64,000 nucleotides of DNA from Merluccius polli (lineage: Eukaryota; Chordata; Actinopteri; Gadiformes; Merlucciidae), in the NCBI GenBank assembly GCA_030340625.1, contig JAOPHQ010006262.1:201001-265000 (forward strand), in the 5' to 3' direction. Position numbers and translations under genes: made by a program. Numbering within the stretch: position 1 is the stretch's first letter; each line of letters begins with the position of its first letter. Shown piece after piece: positions 12,871-25,173 of the stretch. The notes beneath the pieces are model-generated. The model did no database searches, was not told where the DNA came from, and saw only the letters and a list, made by a program, of their open reading frames with translations.

Positions 12871-14127
12871 ATATTTCATTATAGTATTCTTTTTTGCATG
12901 TCCTCATAATATTAGTTAATTTATTTTTATATATTTTTAAATCTCTTTTCTGCCTCTTTGGTTCTATGTCTTATGAAGTCTCTATATAAAGTGTTTTTCT
13001 TTTTACAGGCATTTTGCAGTCCCTTTGTCATCCATGGTCTATCTGCATATTTTTGTTTACTTGTATATTGTCTTATTGTACAGTTTTTGTCATACAGTGT
13101 TTTGAATGTTTTTAAGAATGTTTCATATGCATGGTCAGTGTCTTGCTCTTTATATATAGCTGTCCAATCATGTGCTAATAATTCATTTCTAAATGCGTTC
13201 ATAGACTCTTCTGTTCTCACTCGTTTGTATTTGATTATATTAATATCATTATCATTTTTATAGTTACTGTCATAAATTAAAAATACCGGTAAATGGTCAC
13301 TGATATCATTTATTAATAACCCACTCACTACATTATTATTCATAACATTTGTAAATATATTGTCTATTAGCGTAGCACCGTGACTTGAGATTCTGCTAGG
13401 CCTGGTGATTTTTGGGTATAAACTCATGCTATACATTGTATTGATAAACTCTTCTGTCATGTTATGCTTATTTGGATTTAATAGGTCTATGTTGAAGTCC
13501 CCACAGATGAAAATGACCTTTTGTGTTACTTTCCCAAGGAAATCTTCCATCCAGTCCTTAAATGTTTCAATATTTGATCCTGGCGTCCTATATATACAGC
13601 TTACAATTATGTTCTTCTTTTCCATACATATTTCTAATGTGATACATTCAAACATGTTATCGACCACAGTTGTCATGTTTTCCACCACCTTGTATTGTAA
13701 GTGCTTATCAACATATAAAGCCACGCCCCCCCCCATTTTTGTTTTTGCTGTTCATACAGTTCAGTTCATATCTGGACAACTCAAAGTCCCCCTCCTTCTC
13801 AGGTCTGATCCAAGTTTCAGATATAGCTATTATTGTAAATGGATTTTTGAACTGACCTAAATATTCTTTAATATTTTGGAAGTTGGCATATAGGCTTCTA
13901 CTGTTAAAGTGAATCATTGATATTTTGTGATCTGACTCAATATTTATATTAAACTGTTCCTCTGTGAAGTAGCAGCTGTTATTGATATTGTTAAAGAAAT
14001 TATTTTCAGGATCAATGTCATTTTCCATGTCTTGTAATTTATGCTCAGTATATTCAAATGTTTTCAAACCAATATGATCATTTTTTGTCATTCCTAGTGT
14101 TTGTAGTTTGCAGTTTGTAGTAGCCAT
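12871..14127 (-). pseudogene. LINE ORF2, AP-endonuclease part
   Basis: The APE-type endonuclease nicks the target. Visible are 'FNSRSL' near the start, 'AISETW' (catalytic E), 'IICGDFNIDLL'-like 'FICGDFNIDLL' and 'ISDHLPVF' (catalytic D/H near the end), followed by the linker to the reverse transcriptase. The frame changes in the run of nine C at about 13727-13735 (G on the coding strand), just after 'NSKNKN', so the product would be truncated. ORF1 lies 60 bp upstream. Homopolymer length should be confirmed because this is also a typical assembly error. Confidence 0.88.
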
Positions 14128-14189
14128 TGTGGATAATGCAGTGTAGCACCTCTATTTTTCCATTACCTTAATGTGCTCTTCTTTCATGT

Positions 14190-14888
14190 TTACTGGTATT
14201 TGTCCAAGTCCTCAATGTCTCTGATGACCAGTACTTTTGCTTCCTCAGGTGTGCCGTTAGGTTTTATGAAAACTTTGCAGTTTGCTGTCCATGTAGATTG
14301 TATTTTACTCTGTTTCCTCAGGTAGCGTGCGTTCCTGGCAATGTCCACATTCTTTTTTGTTAGGTGTTCGTTTAGGTAGACGTCTGATCCTCTTAGCTTT
14401 TTTCCCTGTCTTAGCAGTGCGGTTTTATGCTTCCTGTTAGCGAACCTTAATATTATGGCTGGTTTGTCCTTCTTATTCCTCTGAGGGAGAGGATGACAAG
14501 CCTTGATGGTGTTTTGGTCCACTGTAAATCCTTTACTCTGGAGGAAGGCCATCACCTGTTGCTCCACCGAGTTGGCGTCGGCCTCGCTGTTTTCTCCGTT
14601 GCTTCTTTCGCTCACTGCCCTGGCGTAAGATCTTGGTTTTATCTCCAACCCGGAGATGATGATATCGTTCATCCTCGAATATTGTTCCAGGTCGGCCACT
14701 CGGTTTTCCAGGATGACGATCCTTTTCTCCTTCTCATCATTTTGAAGTTTTAGCGCCTTCACCTCCTCCATCAAGTTAAGAATTGCTTTCTGTTGTTGAC
14801 TGATGGCAGAAACTTCTTCGGTCAGGAAATCCAGTGATCTTTTTATGTCGTCAACCTCCTTGGCTGTTAAGTTCCTTTTTGGTCCCAT
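14190..14888 (-). CDS. LINE ORF1 protein, coiled-coil RNA-binding type
   Basis: An intact 232-codon frame. Residues about 10-75 are heptad-like and charged, ending 'NRVADLEQYSRMNDIIISGL', a pattern typical of ORF1 proteins of CR1/L2-like LINEs. They are followed by a basic domain with 'CHPLPQRNKKDKPAIILRF' and 'NEHLTKKN'. Such proteins bind element RNA and form ribonucleoprotein particles. ORF2 starts about 60 bp downstream on the same strand. The chosen ATG is the first in frame and follows a non-coding 5' UTR rich in CpG. ORF1 being intact while ORF2 is broken suggests short age or chance. Confidence 0.8.
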   Translation of the reverse strand: MGPKRNLTAKEVDDIKRSLDFLTEEVSAISQQQKAILNLMEEVKALKLQNDEKEKRIVILENRVADLEQYSRMNDIIISGLEIKPRSYARAVSERSNGENSEADANSVEQQVMAFLQSKGFTVDQNTIKACHPLPQRNKKDKPAIILRFANRKHKTALLRQGKKLRGSDVYLNEHLTKKNVDIARNARYLRKQSKIQSTWTANCKVFIKPNGTPEEAKVLVIRDIEDLDKYQ

Positions 14889-14940
14889 ACTGTTGCTTGC
14901 ATTAGCCGATCCTTAGTCCTGGACACTCACGCGCAGGCGC

Positions 14941-16130
14941 ACACAGACACACGATTGTATCCACGTGTTGTTTACAATCATACACTTTAAGCGCTCACTG
15001 AAACACAGCTACGACATGACGCGTATATTGCAGACGGAATGGCGGTTAAACCACTTGTTGCTAACGGTGGCGACGAAGCATTTGTTCTGAAGGCCCATTT
15101 CTCAGAAAATACACACTATCCTTGGAGTTTTTTGCCCTTTATATCTTAGTGTATTTTGACAGGCGAGCGCGAAGATATCATTTACAAAATTATGCTTTTT
15201 AGTGTGCCCATTGGCTAAAAATGGCAAATCTCCATCGTTCACATCTCCATCGTTACATTAGAAAGAAGCCTACTAATTTGTGTAGGTGTAACATTTAAAG
15301 CACTTGTGAGACATCATCGGAAATATAAACTTTCTTGTATTTATCTCTTAACTTGATCCAACAGCTGTCCGATGATATCATGCATTGCTGCCTGTTTACA
15401 GTGCTTATGGTCAATTACGCACGTCAACAAGGACAGGGACGGCAGTCACTGAACTCTCACAACTCCAGAGTGTGTATTTGCGGAGCAATCGGCCTTCGGA
15501 CCAATGGGCAGTCCCCCATTGGTCCACGTCTTTAAAGGAGCTATATATAACGTTGACACCAAGCTTTTAAAGTGGGTACTGCAGTCCAAATTCAGAATAT
15601 TGGAGAGAGTCGTCTCCGCTTCCCCCTCCTCCCCAGACTCTCTCACGTGGGTTGCCAGGTTGTGGACCCACATTTGGCACATGGATGTTGTGAGAGGATG
15701 CTGGCATGTATGTCGCTGCTGTCACTGCTTTTTACTCCTTTTACTACTTTTCACTGCCAGTAGGTATAAGTGTGGACTGTCTCCACCACTTCCTATCATC
15801 TCTCAACATATTCCAGTCCTGTGTTGCCAACAGTTTTAAGGTTGTACACATGTCGCTCTGTGTACTCACCTATTCCGCCGACAAGCTGTTAGCCTGCTAG
15901 CTAGCGATCTTCCGGTTGTTCAACAAACTGTGGATTATTTACGCCGGTATAGCCCGGACTACTCTCTACCACGATATCAGGACTATCCTCTACCTCTCTC
16001 TTGGACTCATCATCTTGCTCAGGCTTCACTACTCCTTCCTCGGTCATGGCTTCAGTAGCTAGCTGGCGCTCCTCTGTTGCTGAAATGGTATTCATAAAAT
16101 ACTCCACACTGCAACTTCTGAACCTCAACC
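14941..16130. other. Unassigned, possibly including the L2 5' region
   Basis: 14941-15300 resembles LINE 5' UTR or flank. 15330-15900 carries small overlapping frames on both strands without motifs. 15900-16130 is probably the upstream part of the following L2-type element, because sequence character is continuous into 16150, but no motif proves it. Confidence 0.4.
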
Positions 16131-18190
16131 ATTTCATCACTCCAAACTGCCTTAATGTTTCGCCCTATGTGCACAGGGGTTCCCAACGTAAGTTTGTTTA
16201 CTCATCATACTATTCCATCTGTACTGTCTGGCAGGCGCTTTGTCACACTGCAACGAGATCATGACAACAAACCACACATGCGCACTGGCAATCTGAGGCC
16301 CCTGCTCTGTCGACAGTGTCGTTCCTCCCACATTGCCTGCCTCCGCACCTATAAACAACACTGCAACATTCTTGTTACTGAACACTCGCTCACAATAAAG
16401 CACTACTCTTTCATGACATCATCACGGACAGGAAAATGTACTTTTTTTGCTTAACTGAGACATGGCAGAATCAGCAGGACTTTGTGACACTCAACCAAGC
16501 CACACCCTCAGGCTATGTCTACATACAGAAGCCTCGCTCTGTGGGTTGTGGTGGAGGTGGGCTTGTTGTTATACACTGAGCTGACATCCTGGTTAAAGAA
16601 CTCCCTATACCCAATGTCACATCATTTGAGTGTGTTGCTTTCACACTGACTGGGTCCAAACAGCTCCAGGTGGTCCTTGTCTACTGTCCCCTGAAAGCCT
16701 CCACTACCTCATGTCCGAGCTATCTGAGCTACTCACCTCTGTCTGCCCCATGTCTCCATCTGCACTCCTGCTCGGTGACAGCAGTTATATGTTTGCCACT
16801 GAATTTCTGTCATGACTGGACTGCCTCTTCACTGGTGATGGGGATCGAGACCCGATTCTATCAGGACCCAGTTGGTCAAAACGAAACGAAAATCAATAAG
16901 GTCCAAGCTTATCGAAACTGCTATCAAGACTAGTGGGTCCTATAACGTAACATTACGACTCAAGAGACGAGAGTCATGTAATTTAAATCAAATCACTGGT
17001 GCACAAACATACATCAATTGTCTCATAGTTGTTGAATTCAATTGAGCTGCCTGCCAACCACCGTTAAACTAAACAAAGAAAAATTGAATTGCCTCCCGCC
17101 CTCGTTCGAAATGCGAAAAGCAAAATGCCATTTATGTTCCAAGTTAATTTCTGGTAAGGGGGGGGGGGGACACAACATCAAAGCTAAGCCGGTTGAGCTC
17201 CGTCTTTTTTTGTTATTTATAGTAGTTTTCCATACGCAAACCGACACTGAAACTTAACCAAAGTAACCGTGGACATAAACTTTTTCTTTACTTTTTCACC
17301 GTCTTTGCTGTAATGCCTCAAGGATGAATAAAGAACCTATCTATCTATCCTCCTCATCGCTGCCAACTCCAGCCACATCAGTATTCTTATCCTCCTGGAC
17401 CTCTCTGCAGCCTTCAACACAGTTTCCTACACCACCCCCCTCAACCACCTATCTCAATACCTAGGCCTCACCGGTACAGCTCTCTCCTAGTTCCAGTCAT
17501 ATCTCTCAAACAGGAAACAGTTTGTCACTATCAGAGACTCCAGCTCCACCCTGGCCCTGTTAACCAAAGTGTGCCCCAAGGCTCTCTGCTTGGAACCTTC
17601 CCTCTTTACCATTTACATGCTCCCGGTCAGATTGCCACCACGGTCTCAGCTTCCACTGCTATGCCGATGACACACAGGTCTATCTCAGCACTAAACCATC
17701 CACTCAGCTCCCCCCACAGTCCCTTGTCAGCTGCCTGCACAAAAAACAAATCTAACCTACTAAAGCTAAACAGCAATAAAACTTGGTTGTGGCTCCCAAG
17801 GCATGGCTCCGGAAGATTGGAGATTTTCTCCTTCGGCTGATCCATCTGCCCATACCCTAAAGTTCACGACCTGGGAGTCATTCTGCACTCCACCCTCTCA
17901 TTCCAGTCCCACATCAAATCCATCACCAAATCTGATGTCTACCACCTCAAAAACATCTCCAGACTCCAACCATCACTCTCAGACATTGTGGCAGAGAACC
18001 TCATCCATGCCTTCATCACCTCCTGTTTGGATTACTGCAATGGAATCCTGTCCGGGGTACCCAGCAAAGCCCCAAACAGGCTCCAGTATGTGCAGAACTC
18101 AGCTGCCAGGCTTCACTGGCTCCCGATCAAGTCCTGCATCTCCTACAAAATCTTCCTCCTCACCTACAAACCTTCAAAGAACATACTGGC
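16131..18190 (+). pseudogene. Decayed L2-type LINE, plus strand
   Basis: The endonuclease part at about 16445-16830 shows 'FCLTETW', 'SVGCGGGGLVVIH' and 'VVLVYCP' with stops and frameshifts. The reverse transcriptase part at about 17341-18185 shows 'LLDLSAAFNTV', 'VPQGSLLGT', the YADDTQVYLST box in another frame, 'LGVILHSTLSFQSHI', 'SCLDYCNGILSGVP' and 'LQYVQNSAARL', then 'LHWLPI'. This order is typical of L2 elements of fish. The segment between is missing and replaced by the hAT remnant at about 16835-17330. Many lesions indicate an old copy. Confidence 0.85.
16835..17335 (+). repeat. hAT remnant inserted in the L2 LINE
   Basis: It starts 'tgatggggatcgagacccg', like a hAT terminus. It contains at 17110-17160 a short frame reading 'MRKAKCHLCSKLISGKGG', which resembles the first half of a BED-type zinc finger followed by a G10 run. 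It ends near a 'gaataaagaacctatctatctatc' tail. No duplication was found, so boundaries are approximate. Confidence 0.45.
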
Positions 18191-18368
18191 TGTAGCATTG
18201 TTGTCGGAGAAGCTAGTATTTCGACTTAGCATGTTTCCTTAATCTCTGATGACATCATGGTCATTTTATGATTTAGTGCAGCAAATGTGTTACATATAGC
18301 CCCTTTAACTAAGAATGGATCTGCCACAGACATTGTCTGTTGAAGGACACTTTTTATATATTTTGATA
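18191..18368. other. Unassigned spacer
   Basis: Short AT-rich sequence between the L2 remnant and a SINE-like segment. Nothing recognised. Confidence 0.4.
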
Positions 18369-18562
18369 TGGGCTTTTTTGTACCTTTATTGACAGGACTG
18401 TGAAGACAGACAGGAATGTATACATGAAAATGGTTTGAAAGAGAGAGGGAACGACATGTAACAGAGGACCGCAGGTCAGAAACAACTTGGGATGCTACAA
18501 GGGGCATTTGCCCATGTGGTAAACACACTAGTGAGTTGAGCCACAGAGCTGCCCTGACGGGC
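18369..18562 (-). repeat. Possible tRNA-related SINE-like element
   Basis: On the minus strand it reads 'cagctctgtggctcaactcactagtg', then a block ending in a degenerate B box. On the plus strand the unit begins 'ttgacaggactgtgaagacagacaggaa' and is followed by 'gaacgacatgtaacagagg'. This order is familiar from dispersed tRNA-related repeats in fish. The promoter boxes are degenerate, hence the low confidence. Confidence 0.4.
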
Positions 18563-20732
18563 ACTTTTTAACCTCTAATCTCCAATGGGGAGCCAATCAC
18601 CCACTACTCCACATTCCTTTATTGTCTTTAATATTTACATTATGTTAAGATGTCATGTGCACCCTGGTGGGACCAAAATAGAGGAAACCACCAAGCAGCT
18701 TTGCAAGCTACTACTTGGTGTGTCATCTGTGTTTATGTATATACTAGCTGTGTGTGCATGTGTATGTACAATGCTGTGTGTTTGTCTGTGTGTGCACAGA
18801 CAATCAGGTATGTCCATCAGTAAGTGTGTCATTGTGTGTGTGCATCTCACTTGGGCTGTTGAAAGGGCAGACTTAGTGTGTGTGTGTGTGTGTATTTTCT
18901 GCATGCATGTCCAACTCAAGGAAAGAGACAGGAGAACTGATCAACATATTTCAGTTGTGGTTGTTTTTTAAAAACCTCCAGAGATGTAGGAGGGTGGTGT
19001 TTACTCCATTTACGCACTCTAATCAATGTCGACGAGATCAAAAGTAAGAGAGCAGAAACCAAATGCAAGTTGTTTTAAGACTCACAAAAACACCACAACA
19101 CTTTGACTGTGGGCCCGAAGGAAGGAGGAACGAAAAAAGAGCCAGAAAGAGGATAGGATGTAGAGCGAGAGCTGGAAAGGGAGGAGGGAGAGAGAGAGAG
19201 AGAGAAAACGTGGTGCGTGGGCAGTGCGCGGCTCATGCTAGCTTAGATTCTTCCAGTAATTTGTGGGCGACGGTAATTGAATGTAGAGTGAGATGAGCGG
19301 AGAGCGAGGCTGATTCCAGCACACCCACAGCACGCGCCCCAGGAGCATACATGACGGCCCTTTGTGTGTGTGTGTGTGTGTGTTGCATGTACTTGTGTGT
19401 CTAATGCATGCGTCTCCTAATGACTTCTAAGTGATTACATACATTTTTGTCTTATTGCTCTGACATTCTTGCTCTCCCATCGCTCATTTCTGGATTAGCA
19501 TTAGCATCCAAGCATATATTTATAATCTTAGCATTGTGTTAGCATAGCGGTATGATCTTAGCATAGCCGGAGTTGCCTGCCATTTGTGATAGCTAGCCTA
19601 TACAGTAATGTGAGGCAACAGTAGTTAGCAACAGTAGTAAACATCACAAAGCGTACAAGTACCTTTGTGATGCTGTATGCTTCTTTCATGGGCGGTTTTG
19701 TGTTTGATGCCGGATTATAGGCGACAGACATTTAAACAGCTCTACTATCTGTTCTCGAAACACTTGAGAAAATGCACTTCCTTTTTTTCCTCTTATAATG
19801 ATTTATAGTTTATTAGCATCTTCAGACAGCAGGAATGATGACGGTAATTAAATGTGAAAACAAAGGTCGAGAGGACAAAGCGGTATACAAGCCAAGACAG
19901 AAATGTAACAATGAGATTAAAAATACAGATGGTGAGGGAGAAAATGCTACTCATAACAATGAAATGTGCTGGGGGGAGCTCAGTTTATGAAGTTCTCAGC
20001 AGAACATGCGTACATTTCTCACTGTTGTCCTACAAGTATGATGAATGAGCTAAAAAAGCTGAGTCAGGAATTGTCATGAGATTTGATTTTAGGTGTTAAA
20101 TTGAAGTGCTACAGCGCTAGCACTTATAGTAACGTAGAAAGGGAGACTAAATTTAAAATCGGGCCTTGTCCCATCTCTCCTTGGTGCCTCTGTACAACAC
20201 ACAGCTTAATGTCATGTGTGCAACACACACACATAGAGAAACATACACAAACACACATACAAGTATACTAATCAAAAAACATACACACACATGCAAACAA
20301 ATAAAATACACACACACAGGTACAAGCATACCTAGCTATAACACAAATACAGGGAAAAGGGCTGACTCACCGCTGCTTCATTACTCCAGTGAGTTATGAC
20401 TGTGTTTACGCACACACCGATTGATATTAACCCCTTTATTTAAATCTCCAGCTCCAGCAGACAGCATGGCTGCTGGTCCATTCACACAGGGAAAGGGTAA
20501 AGGCTGAGAACAAGGCCCACAGTGCTCTCTACTGGCCCACACACTCACTGCAAAACTCCCGGAAAACTGATCACAAAACCAGCCTCTGACATCCTCCATA
20601 CTGCACTTGCAAAATGTTAGGTCTTTTAATGTGAGGCACCGTCAAAGACACTCTTCTGTCACCACTGATGCAAAGTCTTCTCATCTAATCTAATGTGAAG
20701 GTTTGACAACGTGATATCATTAATATTGGTGC
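18563..20732. other. Unassigned, microsatellites
   Basis: (GT)n tracts lie at about 18873-18893 and 19363-19383, a (GA)n tract at about 19187-19206, and CA-rich sequence at about 20220-20320. Open frames at 18585-18971 and 18653-18919 are translations of the GT/CA repeats. No gene is supported. Confidence 0.5.
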
Positions 20733-20736
20733 TTAA

Positions 20737-21162
20737 AAAGGTGCTGTAGGTAAGATTGAACAGCTATAATTTGAGTGTAATTTGTTAGGAATGCCATAGC
20801 CATCCGTCAGCTATTAGTGAGTGAAATGCTCTGTGAGAATATGTGTTCGAGTTGACTGCGCCTACCTCTGTAGGAGACCATTTAGATTTTAGACTGCTTA
20901 TTTCTGACCAATCAGGGCATCTCTTCCCTAATTGGTTTGAGGATTCCATCTTGCTTGTCAATCACATCTGTGTGAATGCAACTCATCGAAAAGATTCCTT
21001 GATTGGTCAGAAATGAGCCAGGAGTGGTCTAAAATCTACAGGCGCAGTCAACCGGAACACGTATTCTCAGAGTATTTCACTCACTAATAGCTAACGGATG
21101 GCGATGACATTTCTAACAAATTACACAAAAATTATAGCTCTTAAATCTTACCTCCAGCACCT
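20737..21162. mobile_element. TTAA-flanked MITE (piggyBac/Kolobok type)
   Basis: TTAA occurs at 20733-20736 and 21163-21166. The ends are inverted repeats: 'aaaggtgctgtaggtaagatt' on the left against the complement 'aggtgctggaggtaagattt' on the right, continuing imperfectly through 'agctataattt' and 'gtgtaatttgtta'. The interior also has inverted blocks ('gaccaatcaggg' and 'ttgattggtcag'). Non-coding. A second, older fragment lies at 2895-3135. Confidence 0.8.
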
Positions 21163-21166
21163 TTAA

Positions 21167-24100
21167 GCTAATTTACAAATAATGATTAGAAATGATTTGA
21201 TTTCACTTCCATTTAAGAATGTGTTTGGACACAAAAGATTTAACCTCGATGAAAAGGGCTCAGTGTTATGTCTAATCTACAAAAAGAAAATCTAAATGGA
21301 TTGAATGGCTCTGGGAGGTACTTAACCATTATGTACTAGTCAACCTGATGAACTCTGGTGACCTCTTAGCCCATGAAGCCCCTCAGACCAAGATTCCCTT
21401 CAAACAGAAAATTAAAACTTGTTTTTCTTTTGTTCTTGTTTTGATCCAAACGTCTCTAAAAAAAAAAACAGAATTTGGTGCGGTGAAAAGAATTGCATTA
21501 CTGATCTGATCCAGTCTTGTTATTGAAAAAACATGTTTTGGCAGCTGCCCTTTTACCTGCAGTCAAAACCAATCACACAGGAGGTGGCAGGGGATCAATA
21601 GGCCAAGAGGAGTAACCGAGATTGCAGAGTGGCCAAGGTCACGTGATTGGCCATGGTCGATTACAAGGTCAAACAAGCAAGAACTTTTTAAAACCTAGAG
21701 ACATTTAATGATTTGTCTCCCGGTGGAGGAACAGCAGACCATCCAAACAGGGTGGAGTATTCATTGTTAGTCGCATGATCAACTCAACACTCTGGATGTA
21801 AACCAGAAAGACACAGGTTTGATTCCTGGAGCGGTAAGCCAATGAGTCTCAAAATGGCAAAACAAGCACGACACACCTACTTACATAAAGCAACAGATTC
21901 AAATGAGAAATAGATGTGCACACAGACCCTCTTCAGCAGTGCCTTCTTAATGAGCGTTAGAAAAACATGTGTAAAATGAAATCACATTCCATCCAAGCAC
22001 ACGCTCGCTTGCCTTTCGCAAGTCGTACATGCACACTTCAAGCCGTCAAGTGTGTAGGCAACAGCAGTGAGTACACACATCCGAGTAGACACCCCTCACC
22101 TGCGATATAATTTCTGTGTGAAGAGGGCTTCAGTCAAATGGCAACACTTGCATCGCCACCAACGTTAGGCTCCCTCCGAGCCTCATTTTGCCAGTGCGCA
22201 TGGCTGCCTGAGCAGGTGGCACCATCAAGAGCGAGGCTAACCGTACACACGCCTCCTGGTTGTGCTGCGCCACTGCTAACACGTGTGCGCGTCTACCCTA
22301 CCTGCTGTGCTAGCATGCGGCGCACATTGCTAATGATCCGTAGCCACAGTACAGTGAGTTCAATAGCCTTGGCTTTCAATGAGCAGCTTGAAATCCAAAC
22401 GGTACACACCGGTAGATACTGTTTGGCTGGTTATAGTAGTTACTAGTTAACTTTCTCAACCTTTCAAAGCAGGTTTACACCATACAGAAGGCGTAATTCT
22501 ATGTATTGTTTCAAATACTGATCTCCCAAATGAACCAATCATAAGGTCTTCTCCTGCTGATAAGTACATTATGTCCACCTATCAGTCAATATATGCTTAC
22601 AAATATGAGTCAGTTATTCAGTTATTATCCAAAAATACAGACCACCAGTTGCTTTGGTCAGCAGAATCCATATTTTACAATCATTTTGACTGAGGTGCCG
22701 TTTTCCAAAAACATCTGTGTTAAGCAACAGTAGAGGAAATGGTATGGAAGTACACAGAAGAAGTGCAACAAATTGACCAGACAAACAGATTCTGCTGATC
22801 AATCCAATCCAGACTTACTGTAAAACGTCTTTTTGGAAAATAATGGAATTGTCTGATTGTCTCCGTCTGCATTCTCTGATGGCTGGATAGAAAGGAAACG
22901 TTGGAGCTTTAGGTTATTTCATCAACAATAAGAAAAACAGAATTACAGTTGCCCTTATCCCTGAACCTTTTCTGCACCCAGTGCCAAACCACCAAGTGCA
23001 AATTATACCGCGAGAAAAAAAGCAGAGAAGCTTGGAAAGCATCCAGCCGAGATGGTGAAAAAAAAGAAAAGACAAATAGATGTGGATAGATAGAAAAGAA
23101 GAAATGACAAAAATGCCCTTTTCAGTGTGACATCCAAGCATTGGCTGGTAAATGCACCCTGGCTATTAATCCGGGACGGGCAGTTTGTCTTTCTGTCCCT
23201 GAACTAATGAGGCACATTTTAGAAAACCCAAACACAAGCTGGCTATAATTAGCCTATCTTAGTTTGGTGGCTACATCAAAAGACCACCAAAACAGCTCTG
23301 GATCTCCATAGCCTCCATGCCAATTGAGATGCCCACAGAACAGCCATCCAATGGCTAAGCCCTAAGAATCCAGGTATCTTGTCAGCTTAGGCTGGCTGTG
23401 ACATTTGCATTCACTTCCTATTCATTTTACAAATATATTTGCATGATTTTATTTATGTTTAGGTGTGTGCAGGTGAAGCACATATTTATGCAGACGTCTG
23501 CGTGCCTCTCTCCCAAGGGTTGGATTGTACAGGTTTGTGTCCGTTTTTTGAAAATGAAAGTAGCCACGGACAGGCAGGCACTGTATCAGCCCTCTGGACT
23601 GAGTAAATTACTTCTTAAAAGGTCATTCGCTGACATTTATACCACCCTCCCCGTCGCAAACTTGAAAAACCTCTAACTAAAACCCATATCAAGCCTACGC
23701 TGTACCGTGAAAACTGGACTTGACTTATCTGCGAGGATCTGAGGAGCAGGCAGGGGCTTTGTGTGTTAGTGGCGAGAGCTCCCCTCACTAGCTGCTTGAT
23801 TAAACACAGAATCAGTGAAAGAGTAAATCACAATCAGCCAGCCTACCCCCCCCCCCCCACACACACACACACACACATACACACACACACACTTCGTTCT
23901 CAGCTATAATTTGCACCTAGGTCTTAAAGCTGTTTGCAGTTCTATAATGTGATTCTATGATCGAAAGTCTGTTATGAGCTGTAATCAATAACACCTCATA
24001 AAATTTGTAAACTATAGCTCTGGTTTCTATTACACCTCTGTTTATGCTACCCATGACCTACTGTATTACCCGTTTGATCCACATAGTGAACTGTGTAAAG

Positions 24101-24229
24101 TCAAACCTACATTTTAAACTAAGTAAACTATTTACTCGAAGAAATCCACAAAAAACCAGTTCCACTCTTTCACCCAATGTTGGTGCAACTATTTAAACAA
24201 TTTGAATAATATCCTTAAGAATACAGGAA
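21167..24229. other. Unassigned
   Basis: 3 kb without a recognisable gene or complete element. C13 followed by (CA)n lies at about 23847-23892. Several stretches (for example 23150-23270) hold ATTA cores and low repeat content and might be unique host DNA. Small frames have no motifs. Confidence 0.5.
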
Positions 24230-24410
24230 GCAGGATAATGCTGTGGCTAGGTGTTTGCCACCCAGCTGAAAGGTACTGGGTTCGATGCCCAATGTCCACA
24301 GCCTGTACAAGGCATCCTTGAGCAAGACACCTATCCCCTACCTGCTCCTTAATAACGTGTGTAAATTCACTGTAAGTCGCTTTGGATAAAAGCATCTTCT
24401 AAATGACTAA
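24230..24410 (+). repeat. tRNA-derived SINE copy, plus strand
   Basis: A-box-like 'tggctaggtgtttgcc' and B box 'gggttcgatgcc' (24278-24289) are correctly spaced, followed by 'gagcaagacacctatcccc' and the tail 'gtaagtcgctttggataaaa' with an A/T-rich end. It matches the minus-strand copies at 101-290 and 59423-59545. Confidence 0.85.
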
Positions 24411-25169
24411 ATAGAAATAATAAATCATAATTTGTGGGATTATACATTTTTCTTTCTTCTGACCCTCGTGGTTCAGCTAGCACATCGCTAAACACTAACG
24501 CAGCAGCGCTAAACACTAACACGGCAGTGCTAGCGTGGTTGCTGTGATTTATGGGAAACATGATGCTCCACCAAGCCCCCCGGGGAGTTTCACAGTCTAG
24601 GGACCCAGTCGGGGGGCCAAGGGTACCGTTAACCACCACCAGCGACAGCGCTAACCGCTAGCAATAGCAACACATGCAACACATAAAAGGTTGAGAAAAA
24701 AAATACAACAGCCTCAGCACAGCATGTGTAGAGAATAGTAAAATTGATGGTACTCTTATAGCTATTAGCATTCCTTTTACGACATTGCAACCTTTTTCTT
24801 ATTTTAGCCATTATATACCTTTTTGAGAGAATGAGAAGCGAGTCCCCCCCCCCCCCAACAATAATAAATATACCTTCGCGATTATAATTATTACATTATA
24901 ATATCATTCCTTTTTGCTAATAGCTGGTAAAATGGCGGTGCTAGCTACAAGGACACAAGCAATGGAATTGCAAAGCCTTTCAGCGGAGTGAGTCATGAGT
25001 TACAGGAGAGACAACATCGGATTGATGAGGAAACGTGGCCTGTGCTGCCACGTACTGCTGATGTAACTGTAAGGTGTAAATTTCCCTTCATTTAATTAGT
25101 TCCCTTACCTTCAATACGCTTCCATATGCTACCACTTAGCATCCAGGATGATCTGCTTAAGATTAATGG
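24411..25169. other. Unassigned
   Basis: It contains two copies of 'gctaaacactaac' around 24490-24520 and a C14 tract near 24844-24857. No gene recognised. Confidence 0.45.
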
Positions 25170-25173
25170 ACAG

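Larger units (their letters stand above)
8949..14940 (-). mobile_element. CR1/Rex/L2-like LINE, minus strand, with three nested insertions
   Basis: A non-LTR retrotransposon of the Jockey superfamily. On the minus strand the order is ORF1 (14888-14190), ORF2 endonuclease (14127-12871), ORF2 reverse transcriptase (about 11600-10049), a 3' UTR and a short (ATTG)n-type tail at about 8953-8972. It is interrupted at 9320-9795, 11619-12415 and 12453-12865, and removing each insert plus one duplication restores continuity. ORF2 is broken by at least two frameshifts (poly-C at about 13727-13735, A-run near 10840) and by stop codons near 10631 and 10570. It is therefore dead unless helped in trans. 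The precise 5' end and flanking duplication were not determined. Confidence 0.85.

Noticed and set aside
18585..18971. Frame with many Val-Cys repeats and its antisense partner
   Set aside because: Products of a GT/CA microsatellite.
24230..24410. Functional tRNA gene
   Set aside because: A and B boxes are those of a SINE; no cloverleaf and same sequence recurs with a SINE tail.
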